Source: CALGDE01 sp964655355
Lineage (GTDB): Bacteria > Cyanobacteriota > Cyanobacteriia > CACIAM-69d
Reading direction: 5' to 3'
Length of the DNA stretch: 64,000 nt
NCBI GenBank assembly: GCA_964655355.1
Contig: CAZZMD010000004.1
Location: 1-64,000, forward strand
Made by a program: the position numbers and the translations under genes. How positions within the stretch are numbered: the stretch's first letter is position 1; each line of letters begins with the position of its first letter. Shown piece after piece: positions 7,903 through 16,047 of the stretch. The notes under the pieces are model-generated. The model saw only the letters and a list, made by a program, of their open reading frames with translations. It did no database searches and was not told the DNA's origin.

Positions 7903-9882
7903 ATGGCGAACCCTTTGACCCTCGCGATCGCCCAGCTCAATCCCACCGTGGGAGATTTGGCGGGGAATCGGAAACGAATTTTGCAGTTTGCCCAACGCAG
8001 CCATGGCTTAGGGGCAAATCTGATGGTGACGCCGGAATTAGCCATCTGTGGCTATCCCCCCCGGGATTTGCTGGTGCGCCCCGGATTTATCCACGCGATC
8101 GCCACAGAACTGACGATCCTGGCCCAGGAACTACCCCCAGAGCTAACGGTACTGGTGGGGGCAGCCATCACCAGTCAGCAAGCGGGGCTGGATCATCATC
8201 CCTCAGGGTCACTGGTGAATGCTGCGGTGTTGCTGGCGGGGGGGGAGATTCGTCAGGTCTTTCCCAAACGGTTGTTGCCCACCTATGACGTGTTTGACGA
8301 GGACCGTTATTTTATGCCGGGCGATCGCCCCAATGTGTGTGAGCTAGGGGGGGTCAAGGTCGGCGTCACCATTTGCGAAGACATTTGGAACGATGAAGCC
8401 TTTTGGGGCCATCAGACCTACAGAGTGGACCCGGTGGCGGAGCTGCGGGATGCCCAGGCAGAGCTGATGGTGAATTTATCCGCCTCTCCCTATGTGGCCG
8501 GAAAACAACATCTGCGGGAAGCGATGCTCCAGCACTGTGCCCAACGGTATGGCATACCCCTGGCCTACGTGAATCAGATTGGCGGCAACGATGACCTGGT
8601 GTTTGATGGGGCGAGCCTGGTGGTGAATGACACGGGGAAGGTGGTCTGTCGGGCGCCGGGTTTTGAGGTGGGGTTAGTGGTGGTGGACTATGACCCAGCC
8701 ACGAAGGCCTTTAAAAAGGATCCCGAGGGCAACGGGGCTGAGGGCAAGGGCACTGAGGGCAAGGGGTCGGGAGATGCCCCCAGTGCCGGCCGAGAGCCCG
8801 TCGTTAAAGTTGATCGCTGGGGGTCCAGTGCAACCGCGATCGAAGATGTGGGTCAGATTCCAGTACAGCGTTCTGGGATTGCCCCCCTGGCGGCGTCCGT
8901 GGACGGGGAAATTTGGTCGGCGTTAGTGCTGGGGGTGCGGGATTATGCCCGTAAGTGTGGTTTCTCGAAAGTATTGCTGGGGCTGAGCGGTGGCATTGAT
9001 TCGGCCCTGGTGGCGGCGATCGCCGTGGCGGCCCTGGGGCCCAATAAGGTGCTGGGAGTGTTGATGCCGTCCCCCTATAGCTCCGATCATTCGATCAATG
9101 ATGCAAAAGCGTTGGCCGAAAACTTGGGGATGTCCACGGAACTGTTACCCATCGACGGGTTGATGAAAGCCTATGACCGAACCTTTAATGACCTGTTTGC
9201 CGAGACGGAATTAGGGATCACAGAGGAAAATCTACAGTCCCGAATCCGTGGCAATTTGTTGATGGCGATCGCCAATAAGTTTGGCCATCTGCTGCTCACC
9301 ACCGGCAACAAATCGGAAATGGCGGTGGGCTATTGCACGCTATATGGGGATATGAACGGGGGGTTAGCGGTCATTGCCGACGTGCCCAAAACACGGGTTT
9401 ATTCTCTGTGTCGCTGGCTCAATCGGGGACAGGTGGGGTGCCCCAAACATGCCCGCTTGGCGATCGCGCCGGCCATGCCCACGGAGGATCTCGCAACCGA
9501 TGCCATCCCCATCGGGATGCGTCCCCAGACAGCGCCGATCATCATTCCCGAGAATATTCTGAACAAACCCCCCAGCGCCGAACTTCGCCCCGGTCAAGTG
9601 GATCAAGACTCCTTACCGGACTACGACGTCCTAGATGACATCCTGGATCGCCTGGTGCACCAGGCCCAAGCCCCCTCAGATTTGGTCGCGGTGGGCCATG
9701 ACTCCGCCACCGTAGACCGGGTGATTCGCCTCCTATCACGGGCGGAATTTAAGCGACGTCAGGCAGCCCCAGGGATCAAGGTAACAGAGCGGGCCTTTGG
9801 CACGGGCTGGAGAATGCCGATCGCCAGCCATTGGCAGCTACAATCCCCGCCCCTACAGCGTTCTCCACGGGAGCCCCATTAA
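7903..9882 (+). CDS. nadE: Glutamine-hydrolysing NAD+ synthetase
   Basis: Final step of NAD synthesis: amidates nicotinic acid adenine dinucleotide using ammonia released from glutamine. It has 659 residues. The N-terminal nitrilase-type glutaminase domain (about 1-262) shows its triad in TPELAICGYPP (E45), FPKRLL (K122) and TICEDIW (C158). The C-terminal synthetase domain starts near 340 with the ATP loop LSGGIDSALV (about 361-370) and TTGNKSEMAVGY. Between the domains is an added linker (about 272-300) with repeated E-G-K-G units, making the protein longer than most two-domain NadE. The linker is in frame, so the gene appears intact. Start ATG 7903 begins directly with the conserved LAIAQLNPTVGD. 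Confidence 0.95.
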   Translation: MANPLTLAIAQLNPTVGDLAGNRKRILQFAQRSHGLGANLMVTPELAICGYPPRDLLVRPGFIHAIATELTILAQELPPELTVLVGAAITSQQAGLDHHPSGSLVNAAVLLAGGEIRQVFPKRLLPTYDVFDEDRYFMPGDRPNVCELGGVKVGVTICEDIWNDEAFWGHQTYRVDPVAELRDAQAELMVNLSASPYVAGKQHLREAMLQHCAQRYGIPLAYVNQIGGNDDLVFDGASLVVNDTGKVVCRAPGFEVGLVVVDYDPATKAFKKDPEGNGAEGKGTEGKGSGDAPSAGREPVVKVDRWGSSATAIEDVGQIPVQRSGIAPLAASVDGEIWSALVLGVRDYARKCGFSKVLLGLSGGIDSALVAAIAVAALGPNKVLGVLMPSPYSSDHSINDAKALAENLGMSTELLPIDGLMKAYDRTFNDLFAETELGITEENLQSRIRGNLLMAIANKFGHLLLTTGNKSEMAVGYCTLYGDMNGGLAVIADVPKTRVYSLCRWLNRGQVGCPKHARLAIAPAMPTEDLATDAIPIGMRPQTAPIIIPENILNKPPSAELRPGQVDQDSLPDYDVLDDILDRLVHQAQAPSDLVAVGHDSATVDRVIRLLSRAEFKRRQAAPGIKVTERAFGTGWRMPIASHWQLQSPPLQRSPREPH

Positions 9883-9890
9883 ACACAAAT

Positions 9891-9988
9891 TAATTTCAGA
9901 CGATTTAATTTCAGACCAGCTAATTTCAAACTCAAAACTAATTTCAAACCAATTTCAGGCTGAAAACTAATTTCAAACTCAAAACTAA
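9891..9988. repeat. Degenerate tandem repeat cluster, core TAATTTCA
   Basis: Six copies of the core (T/C)AATTTCA start at 9891, 9906, 9921, 9939, 9950 and 9968. An exact 22-bp direct repeat containing it occurs at 9920-9941 and 9967-9988; the second copy runs across the TAG stop (9985-9987) of the PucC-like gene. It fills nearly the whole convergent spacer between nadE and that gene. Spacing is irregular and there is no palindromic unit, so it is not CRISPR-like. Confidence 0.85.
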
Positions 9989-11448
9989 TCAACTTCTGTC
10001 GCCAAGACCGTTGAGACAGCGGTGCCTGCTTTGGTTTGAAATTCTTCCACGTTGACCTGACGCAGTAGCACCAGGGACGCAATCACCATCGCCAGCGCCT
10101 GGACCATAAACACCAGTCCATAGGCCCCTAATCCGGCCTGATCCCCCTGACCAAATAGGGCGCGGCCAATATCCAACACCGCGCCCCCAAACACCGTCGC
10201 CGTCGCCCGAGACATGGCCTGGGCTAGTCCCCAAGCGCCAATAAAGGTGCCCGCAGTCTCGGCAACCGTTAGATCGAGCATCAAACTAATGGCTCCGGTC
10301 GTGGTCACCCCCGAAGCAAGCCCAAACACGAAGACAGCGCTTTTTAGGAAGAGGGCATCACCGGTAAACCCCACAGCAATAAATGCGAAACAACAGGCCG
10401 CCACCGATAAACACCCCAGGCGAATCGTCGGCTTTTTGCCCAGGCGGGGCACAATCAAAAACCCTGCACCCCCCAGACTGATCAAGGTGCCCAGGCCAAA
10501 GAAGGCATTGAGCTGGGTGCTTTCGGCAATGGTCATGCCAAACACTTCACCGCCATAGGGTTCCAGGACCGCTTCCTGGATAAAAAGCCCCATGGTCATC
10601 ACAATCAGAAAAATAAAAAATAATCCCGTTTGGCGATTGGCCGTCAGGATACGCAGGGCCCGGGCCAAAGTAATCTTGTCGTCCCGCCCTGACTCCGTCG
10701 CATCCTCCGATCGCGTGCGGTGCAGGAATCGAGAATATTTTTTTTCGACCCCCCAGGTGGCGATCGCTGCGAGGGACAGGATCACGAAGGGCACCATGGC
10801 AAAGAGTCCATTGATGCTGCTTCTGACGGTGGCCATATCGCTGGCCGCTTCGACCCGCCTCAGCAAAATACTGGTGGCGATCGCCCCGATCACGATCCCC
10901 ACCATCAACATGGACCACACCACCCCCACCAATCGCGATCGCTGGTCCTCGTCGGACACATCCACCAGCAAGGCCGCAAACGGTGTGGAGCTGGAACTCA
11001 AGGCGAGGCCATAGCCCGCAAACACCAGCCCCAACATCCCCGTCCAGGCCATGGTGCTGCTATCCCACTGCCAACCGCCATCGGCCGCGCTACCGAGCTG
11101 CCATAGCACCTGTACCGCAATAAACGCAGCCGTCACAAATAGGGTCGCCCCTGCCCACACATACCCCGTACGGTGGGTGCCAAAGAGGGGTTTGGCGTCG
11201 GACAATTGCCCAAACCACACCCGCGCCGGCGCAACAAATTGATGCATGGCGATCGCCCCGGCAGCGACGGTGGCAGGAATCCCTAACTCATCAATGGCGA
11301 CCCGATTCAATACGCCCAGGGTGAGCACGGACATGATCCCCAAGCCCATTTGGAAGAGACCGAGGCGGAACATCACCCCCAGGTTAACGGTGGGGAGTGG
11401 GGGCGAGGGGGGAACTTCAGGGGGGGCAGGCATGGAATGGGCGGCCAT
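9985..11448 (-). CDS. PucC/LhaA-type (BCD family) major facilitator protein
   Basis: A predicted 12-helix membrane protein of 487 residues from ATG 11448 (MAAHSMPAPP); an upstream in-frame start at 11538 adds 30 unlikely residues. It matches the bacteriochlorophyll-delivery MFS family by LGVLNRVAIDELGIPA near the N-terminus, GPARVWFGQ-like HQFVAPARVWFGQLSDA, and FAALLVDVSDEDQRSRLVGVVW. In phototrophic bacteria this family helps assemble light-harvesting complexes. A cyanobacterial member plausibly handles chlorophyll or small chlorophyll-binding proteins in the thylakoid, which is inference. A central cytoplasmic loop (near KKYSRFLHRTRSEDATES) is charged. Confidence 0.87.
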   Translation of the reverse strand: MAAHSMPAPPEVPPSPPLPTVNLGVMFRLGLFQMGLGIMSVLTLGVLNRVAIDELGIPATVAAGAIAMHQFVAPARVWFGQLSDAKPLFGTHRTGYVWAGATLFVTAAFIAVQVLWQLGSAADGGWQWDSSTMAWTGMLGLVFAGYGLALSSSSTPFAALLVDVSDEDQRSRLVGVVWSMLMVGIVIGAIATSILLRRVEAASDMATVRSSINGLFAMVPFVILSLAAIATWGVEKKYSRFLHRTRSEDATESGRDDKITLARALRILTANRQTGLFFIFLIVMTMGLFIQEAVLEPYGGEVFGMTIAESTQLNAFFGLGTLISLGGAGFLIVPRLGKKPTIRLGCLSVAACCFAFIAVGFTGDALFLKSAVFVFGLASGVTTTGAISLMLDLTVAETAGTFIGAWGLAQAMSRATATVFGGAVLDIGRALFGQGDQAGLGAYGLVFMVQALAMVIASLVLLRQVNVEEFQTKAGTAVSTVLATEVD

Positions 11449-11618
11449 GGTGAATGTCCAGCGAGTAGGCGAAGGGTCGGCAGGCAGCAGTCTGAAACGG
11501 GTATTTAGGACTTTACTGAGAAAGAAAGCCGAGATCAATGAATGTTACTGGGACGGAATGTTCGTGGGTTGGCTCAATAGAAAATTGGGTTAGGGGCGAT
11601 CGCGGGCCAGATCGCGAC

Positions 11619-12410
11619 TTACTGGGGGTTGGCGATCGCCGCTGACTCCAATTGACGCTTGATAATGGCTAGGGAAAAATAGGGCGGCTGATAGCCTTGC
11701 AACTCTCGCCAGCCGACCCAGGTTTTTTCCTCGGGCCAACCCACCCATTCCACTAGGCAGGCGTTATCCAGTAATTCCCGCCGTTCCAGACAATTCCATA
11801 CCGTCTCAAACACCGATCCCACTTTCATCAACACCACCACTTCCGCCCAATCGAGGGCATGGTCCAGCGCGTCCACATCGTAGAGGGCGGGCAAAATAAC
11901 CACTTTTTCGTGCCACAGGGACAGGGGTAAATTGAGGGCGCTTGCGGCAGCGAGGGGGGAACATACCCCGGGGATCGTCTCGATGGGGAGGGTGGGCTCG
12001 TGGCGCTGGGCAGCCCGCATCACATGGGTAAAGGTGCTGTAAAAGCTGATATCCCCTTCCGCCAAAAAGGCCACATCCTGTCCCGATCGCAAGGGGGGCA
12101 TCAGGGTGGCCATCGCCTCCTTCCAACCCTGCTCCAGCAAGTCGGGATCGGTGGTGAACGGTAGGTTTAGGGTCAGCAGGGTTTGATGGGGCCGCAGGTA
12201 TTGTTGGGCGATCGCATAGGCCATCCCCGGCTCCCCGTGGCGATTTTGCGGCACCGCGATCACCCGGGCCCGCTGTAGGGTTCTCAAGCCTTTGACGGTC
12301 ACCCAGTCTGGATCCCCCGGACCAACGCCAACGCCATACAGCGTCCCCAAGCCCGAGGAAGGGGGAAAACGGGTCGGGGGTTGCGGCGAAACGAACGTTG
12401 ATTCAGCCAT
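11619..12410 (-). CDS. cobI: Precorrin-2 C20-methyltransferase
   Basis: SAM-dependent methyltransferase of corrin synthesis, adding the C20 methyl to precorrin-2 (CobI) or its cobalt form (CbiL). About 263 residues from ATG 12410; a GTG four codons upstream is also open. The tetrapyrrole methylase fold is shown by LYGVGVGPGDPDWVTVKGLR at the N-terminus, the AEGDISFYSTF block and ETIPGVCSPLAAASALNLPL. No other cobalamin genes are adjacent. Whether substrate metal is present at this step cannot be read from the sequence, although cyanobacteria generally use the early-cobalt route. Confidence 0.92.
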   Translation of the reverse strand: MAESTFVSPQPPTRFPPSSGLGTLYGVGVGPGDPDWVTVKGLRTLQRARVIAVPQNRHGEPGMAYAIAQQYLRPHQTLLTLNLPFTTDPDLLEQGWKEAMATLMPPLRSGQDVAFLAEGDISFYSTFTHVMRAAQRHEPTLPIETIPGVCSPLAAASALNLPLSLWHEKVVILPALYDVDALDHALDWAEVVVLMKVGSVFETVWNCLERRELLDNACLVEWVGWPEEKTWVGWRELQGYQPPYFSLAIIKRQLESAAIANPQ

Positions 12411-12531
12411 GGGCGGGCACACGACGGATAAGGTTTTAAACTACAGAGAGCGAGTGCCGACGTCATAGAATTTTTACAACCTTTCAAGGTTAAGCCGTTT
12501 TTTTAGCCTTTATTTTTATTTATTTTTAATC

Positions 12532-13200
12532 ATGATGTCATCCCCTGAAGCAGACGCATTGCGCCAACGGTTGGAATCCGGTGAGTTAGGCGATCGCTTG
12601 GTTGCGATCAACCAGGTGCGGCACTTACCGCCGGAGGAAGGGTTTGCCCTATTGCAGGTGGCGATCGCCGATGGCAATGCCCGGGTGCGATATTCGGCGG
12701 TGAGCCAGTTTGACACCGTCGGCACCTCCGATGTGGCCAAGGCGGAAGCATTATTGCGCGATCGCCTGCTAAATGATCCGGAAATGGATGTGAAGGCGGC
12801 AGCGGCGGATTGTTTGGGAGCGTTAAAAATTACTAGCGCCTTTGAGGATCTGGTGCAGATCTACGAGGGCACGTCGGAATGGTTATTGCGATTCAGCATT
12901 GTCGCAGCCCTAGGGGTTTTGGGCGATGTCCGCGGCTTTGACGTGTTGGCTAAGGCGGTTGAGGCGGAGACGGAATTGGAACGCTTGGCGGCCATTAGCG
13001 CCTTAGGGGATTTGGGGGATGATCGGGCGATCGCAATCTTGCTGCCGTTGGTCAGCGATGAGGATTGGCAAGTGCGCTATCGGGTAGCCCAGGCGTTAAA
13101 AGGCTTTGGGGATCAGGATGACGTGAAGGAAGCGATCGCCACGTTGGCGGCGGATCCCGTCGAGCAAGTGGCCAATGAAGCCAAGGGCTCGCAGGGTTAG
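12532..13200 (+). CDS. nblB: HEAT-repeat protein, NblB-like (phycobilisome degradation)
   Basis: A protein of 222 residues built of HEAT/PBS-lyase-type helical repeats, for example RVRYSAVSQF, DVKAAAADCLGAL, LLRFSIVAALGVLGD, LERLAAISALGDLGDD and QVRYRVAQALKGFGD. Length and repeat pattern fit NblB, which in cyanobacteria is needed for phycobilisome breakdown under nutrient stress and may detach bilins. Related CpcE-type lyase subunits are the main alternative, but no phycobiliprotein gene lies nearby. Two Met codons open the frame (MM at 12532 and 12535). Its stop overlaps the convergent tlyA stop by 4 bp. Confidence 0.72.
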   Translation: MMSSPEADALRQRLESGELGDRLVAINQVRHLPPEEGFALLQVAIADGNARVRYSAVSQFDTVGTSDVAKAEALLRDRLLNDPEMDVKAAAADCLGALKITSAFEDLVQIYEGTSEWLLRFSIVAALGVLGDVRGFDVLAKAVEAETELERLAAISALGDLGDDRAIAILLPLVSDEDWQVRYRVAQALKGFGDQDDVKEAIATLAADPVEQVANEAKGSQG

Positions 13201-14048
13201 CCAGAAACGTGATGACTTTGGGTCGGGTCGGCGGCGATCGCCCGAAAGACCGGGTTTAGATCCTCTGGGGAATTTTCAGGGGACTTTTTTTCAGGCGACT
13301 CATCTTTGAGCCACAGTAAATATTCCACATTGCCTGCGGGACCGGAGATGGGGGAGCCGGTGACGCCCCAGTAATGCCATCCCAGGTCCTGAGCCGCTTG
13401 GTACACATCGGCGATCGCCCCTGCCCGGTCTTTCACATCCCGCACAACGCCCTTTTTTCCGATGCGATCGCGCCCCACTTCGAATTGCGGTTTTACGAGC
13501 AACACCAACTCCCGAGGGGGCTCCAGCAATCGCCATAGGGCAGGCATCACCTTCGCCAAACCAATAAACGACACATCCACCACCCCCAAATTCGGGCGAG
13601 GTTGACTGGGATTTTTGTATAAATCCTCCGGTTGCAGATGGCGAAGATTCGTGCGCTCCAACAATTCCACCCGCTCATCCTGACGTAGGGTCCACGCTAC
13701 CTGCCCATAGCCCACGTCAACGCCATAAACTTTTGCTGCGCCCGCCTTCAGCAAACAATCCGTAAACCCGCCGGTGGAGATGCCCCCGTCCAAACAAATG
13801 CGATCGCCGGTTTCGATGGGAAAGGCATCGAGGGCTTTGGCCAATTTCTCCCCCCCCCGGGAAACAAAGCGAGGTTTTACCGCCAATTTGATCGCCGCAT
13901 CGGTGGGAACTTGAGTGCCCGGCTTATCAATGCGATCGCCATTCACCGTCACTTCCCCCGCCCGAATCACCCGCTGGGCCCGTTGCCGAGAATCACACAA
14001 CTCCCGCTCCACTAGCAGCGCATCCAACCGTTGTTTAGGCTGTTTCAT
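13197..14048 (-). CDS. tlyA: TlyA-family rRNA 2'-O-methyltransferase
   Basis: A protein of 283 residues with an N-terminal S4 RNA-binding domain (RLDALLVERELCDSRQRAQR, about 5-65) and an FtsJ/RrmJ-type methyltransferase domain with the SAM-binding CLDGGISTGGFTDCLLKAGA, VDVSFIGL and VLLVKPQFEVGR. The family 2'-O-methylates rRNA cytidines in mycobacteria; many homologs are labelled hemolysin without support. The tail after LLWLKDESPEKKSPENSPED is polar and variable. It converges with the HEAT gene. Confidence 0.92.
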   Translation of the reverse strand: MKQPKQRLDALLVERELCDSRQRAQRVIRAGEVTVNGDRIDKPGTQVPTDAAIKLAVKPRFVSRGGEKLAKALDAFPIETGDRICLDGGISTGGFTDCLLKAGAAKVYGVDVGYGQVAWTLRQDERVELLERTNLRHLQPEDLYKNPSQPRPNLGVVDVSFIGLAKVMPALWRLLEPPRELVLLVKPQFEVGRDRIGKKGVVRDVKDRAGAIADVYQAAQDLGWHYWGVTGSPISGPAGNVEYLLWLKDESPEKKSPENSPEDLNPVFRAIAADPTQSHHVSG

Positions 14049-14260
14049 GGGGGGCGTTAGGGGGGCGGCGGTTTGTCGGTAGTTCAGCAGGACTCTAATT
14101 GTCGCAAATTGTCGCAGCAGTCTGACATCGAGCCCCGTGAAATCGACGGGATCTATCGCTAAGATCTAAAGAATAAGGTCTAAGAAATTGGCATCGGCAT
14201 AGGCGTCGACATTAACCAGGGCACGGATTAAAGTCGGGCAAAGGGGTCGAGCCAGAGACA

Positions 14261-14265
14261 AGGGG
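14261..14265 (+). promoter_or_regulatory. Ribosome binding site deciding a GTG start
   Basis: AGGGG at 14261-14265 is spaced 8 bases from GTG 14274. It supports GTG as the start of the coiled-coil gene, since no in-frame ATG lies near the hydrophobic N-terminus. Confidence 0.55.
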
Positions 14266-14273
14266 ATAGCTAC

Positions 14274-15215
14274 GTGAAACGGCGAAATTGGTGGGCAGCA
14301 GGGGCGATCGCATTTGTAATAGGCGTCGGCGTCGGAACCTTGGGCGATCGCAATTGGCAGCGAGGGGCCGCCGTCGGAGCGATCGGGCTTTCGGCACTGA
14401 TCACCGTGGGCACCCTCCAAGAGCGCCGCAAATTGGAACGGCCGCCCCAACTGCCCCCTTCCCGCCAACCCCGCGCCCTGGGCAGCACCGGCTTAGCATT
14501 CCTGGAGGCCCTGCCCCTCACCGCTTTCAAAGCTAAGGCCACCCAATGGCTATCCCGTCCTTCAAAAAAGCTTCCCCTACCAGCCGCCCGTTCCAACCGA
14601 CTAGACCAACCGAACCGACCGCACCGATCCAAGCCCCCCAGCCCGCTCCAAACGCCGCCACCATTGCCCCCCCGCCCTGAAACAACAACTCGACGGCCGG
14701 CACCGCAGCCCCAAAAAAATCCGCCCCAACCACCAACGGACATCCCTGATCCAGCGATCGCCCCGGCGACATCCCTCCCCCAGCTCCAAACCCAACTCCA
14801 ACAGGTCAACGATCGCCGTCAACAGGTAGAAGCGGTGATTGGTGTCCTGCGCCAGGAGCGGGATGAATTGCAGACCCAAATCCTGGAAGAAACCCAGCAC
14901 AAACAAGATTTATATCGAGTGTTAAGTGATTTGGAAATTCGCAAAGCAACCCTGGAAGAACAGCTCATTCAACAACAGGAAGCGGTGCAATTACTCACCC
15001 GCCAAAAGGACGATCTGGAGCAGGCGATCGCGACCATGGGCAACCTAGGCGGCGAAGTGGAACGGCTACGGCGGGAGCGGGAAAAATTGGCGAGGGAAGT
15101 GAAAGATTTAGAAGTGCGCGATGCCAAATTACGTCAGGATTACGGCACCTTAGCGACGAAAACCAGTAAATTGGTCAAGCGACTCAAACAGCTCAAAGAC
15201 ACAACGTTATCTTGA
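14274..15215 (+). CDS. Membrane-anchored coiled-coil protein of unknown function
   Basis: A protein of 313 residues from GTG 14274. An N-terminal hydrophobic pair of segments (AAGAIAFVIGVGVGTL and GAAVGAIGLSALITVGTL, residues 8-43) suggests membrane anchoring. Residues ~55-165 are Pro/Arg-rich and low in complexity (PPQPPTDIPDP and similar). Residues ~168-305 are a long coiled coil of Gln/Glu/Lys/Leu heptads (QTQLQQVNDRRQQVEAVIGV onward). I do not recognise a named family. The layout resembles envelope or thylakoid tether proteins, but nothing assigns a role. It converges with petF. Confidence 0.75.
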   Translation: MKRRNWWAAGAIAFVIGVGVGTLGDRNWQRGAAVGAIGLSALITVGTLQERRKLERPPQLPPSRQPRALGSTGLAFLEALPLTAFKAKATQWLSRPSKKLPLPAARSNRLDQPNRPHRSKPPSPLQTPPPLPPRPETTTRRPAPQPQKNPPQPPTDIPDPAIAPATSLPQLQTQLQQVNDRRQQVEAVIGVLRQERDELQTQILEETQHKQDLYRVLSDLEIRKATLEEQLIQQQEAVQLLTRQKDDLEQAIATMGNLGGEVERLRREREKLAREVKDLEVRDAKLRQDYGTLATKTSKLVKRLKQLKDTTLS

Positions 15216-15312
15216 CCCCTCAGCGGCGAGATCAGAATCATATTTGATCCCATGCCCCACCCCCAAAACCGTCCAAGACACTCTATTTCCCCCCTGCCAG
15301 CCTCCAAATTAA

Positions 15313-15354
15313 AATGCCACGTCGCCGGACTTAATAATTCCGCGACGTGGCATT
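15313..15354 (-). terminator. Rho-independent terminator of petF
   Basis: A perfect 13-bp inverted repeat, AATGCCACGTCGC at 15313-15325 and its complement at 15342-15354, with a 16-nt loop that can pair further. Read on the minus strand, the stem is followed by TTTTAATTT. It lies about 80 bp after the petF stop and also faces the convergent coiled-coil gene. Confidence 0.8.
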
Positions 15355-15432
15355 GTTTCACCCCAAACGTCCCATTGGAAAAAGTGACTCGGACGAAGGA
15401 AACGTGAATAAAACTTACTTGTGGTTTTGCTT

Positions 15433-15738
15433 TTAGTACAGATCCTCTTCCTTATGGGTGTAGATCGTGCAGTCAGCAGTGGGATAAGCAACGCAGGTCA
15501 GAATATATTTATCCAACTGTTCCCCATCCAGGAAGTTCTGCTCACTCTGATCGATTTTGCCAGCGGTTCCCCCTTCCACAGAGGCCGCACAGGATGAGCA
15601 AGCGCCAGCACGGCAGGAGAAAGGCAGATCAATACCTGCCTCTTCCGCCGCATCCAAAATGTACTCATCTTCGGGGACATCGATGGTAGTGTTCAACCCT
15701 TCGGCTTCGTTGATCAGCGTAACTTTATAAGTTGCCAT
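15433..15738 (-). CDS. petF: Plant-type [2Fe-2S] ferredoxin I
   Basis: Soluble electron carrier that takes electrons from photosystem I to FNR, nitrite reductase, thioredoxin reductase and others. It has 101 residues and the four cluster ligands Cys42, Cys47 and Cys50 (CRAGACSSC) and Cys82 (LTCVAYP). Acidic surface residues and the C-terminal KEEDLY match the major photosynthetic ferredoxin. It is preceded by an AT-rich divergent region of about 300 bp that must hold its promoter, and followed by a strong terminator, consistent with a highly expressed single-gene unit. Confidence 0.97.
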   Translation of the reverse strand: MATYKVTLINEAEGLNTTIDVPEDEYILDAAEEAGIDLPFSCRAGACSSCAASVEGGTAGKIDQSEQNFLDGEQLDKYILTCVAYPTADCTIYTHKEEDLY

Positions 15739-16047
15739 AGAAATTCTCGTGATGAATTAACGAACAGCGGTGAAATTTAAACCAAATCTCCAGCAATACC
15801 ATCGATAAAATAAATTTATATTTGATCGTTGGAATTCAAGGGCCGGAATAATCTTTCCAATCATAGAGGAAAGGTTTTGGGATGCGATCAGGGATGAGGG
15901 TAGAAATTCCGTCCATTAAGCTAGTTGCCGGGATTCCTGAATCCTTCGGCTACCTTTGGAAAAAGTCTAGAAGGCGATTGGAGAACGCAATTTGGACAGC
16001 GTCATTCAATCCGTGAGATTAACAGTGGGTCTGAGTTGGGTGGAATT
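15739..16047. other. Divergent promoter region petF / SLH-GHL10 gene
   Basis: About 310 bp without a convincing gene. The petF-proximal part (15760-15830) is clearly AT-rich, with runs such as AAATAAATTTATATTTGATC, as expected for the promoter and leader of a strongly expressed gene. I could not place a convincing -35/-10 pair. An open frame from 15925 continues into the next gene but lacks a signal-peptide start. Confidence 0.5.

Noticed and set aside
8724..8790. Frameshift or broken gene in nadE
   Set aside because: The repeated insert is in frame and both domains keep all their catalytic motifs.
9891..9988. CRISPR array
   Set aside because: Repeats are short (8-22 bp), irregularly spaced (11-47 bp), without unique spacers of constant length and without cas genes.
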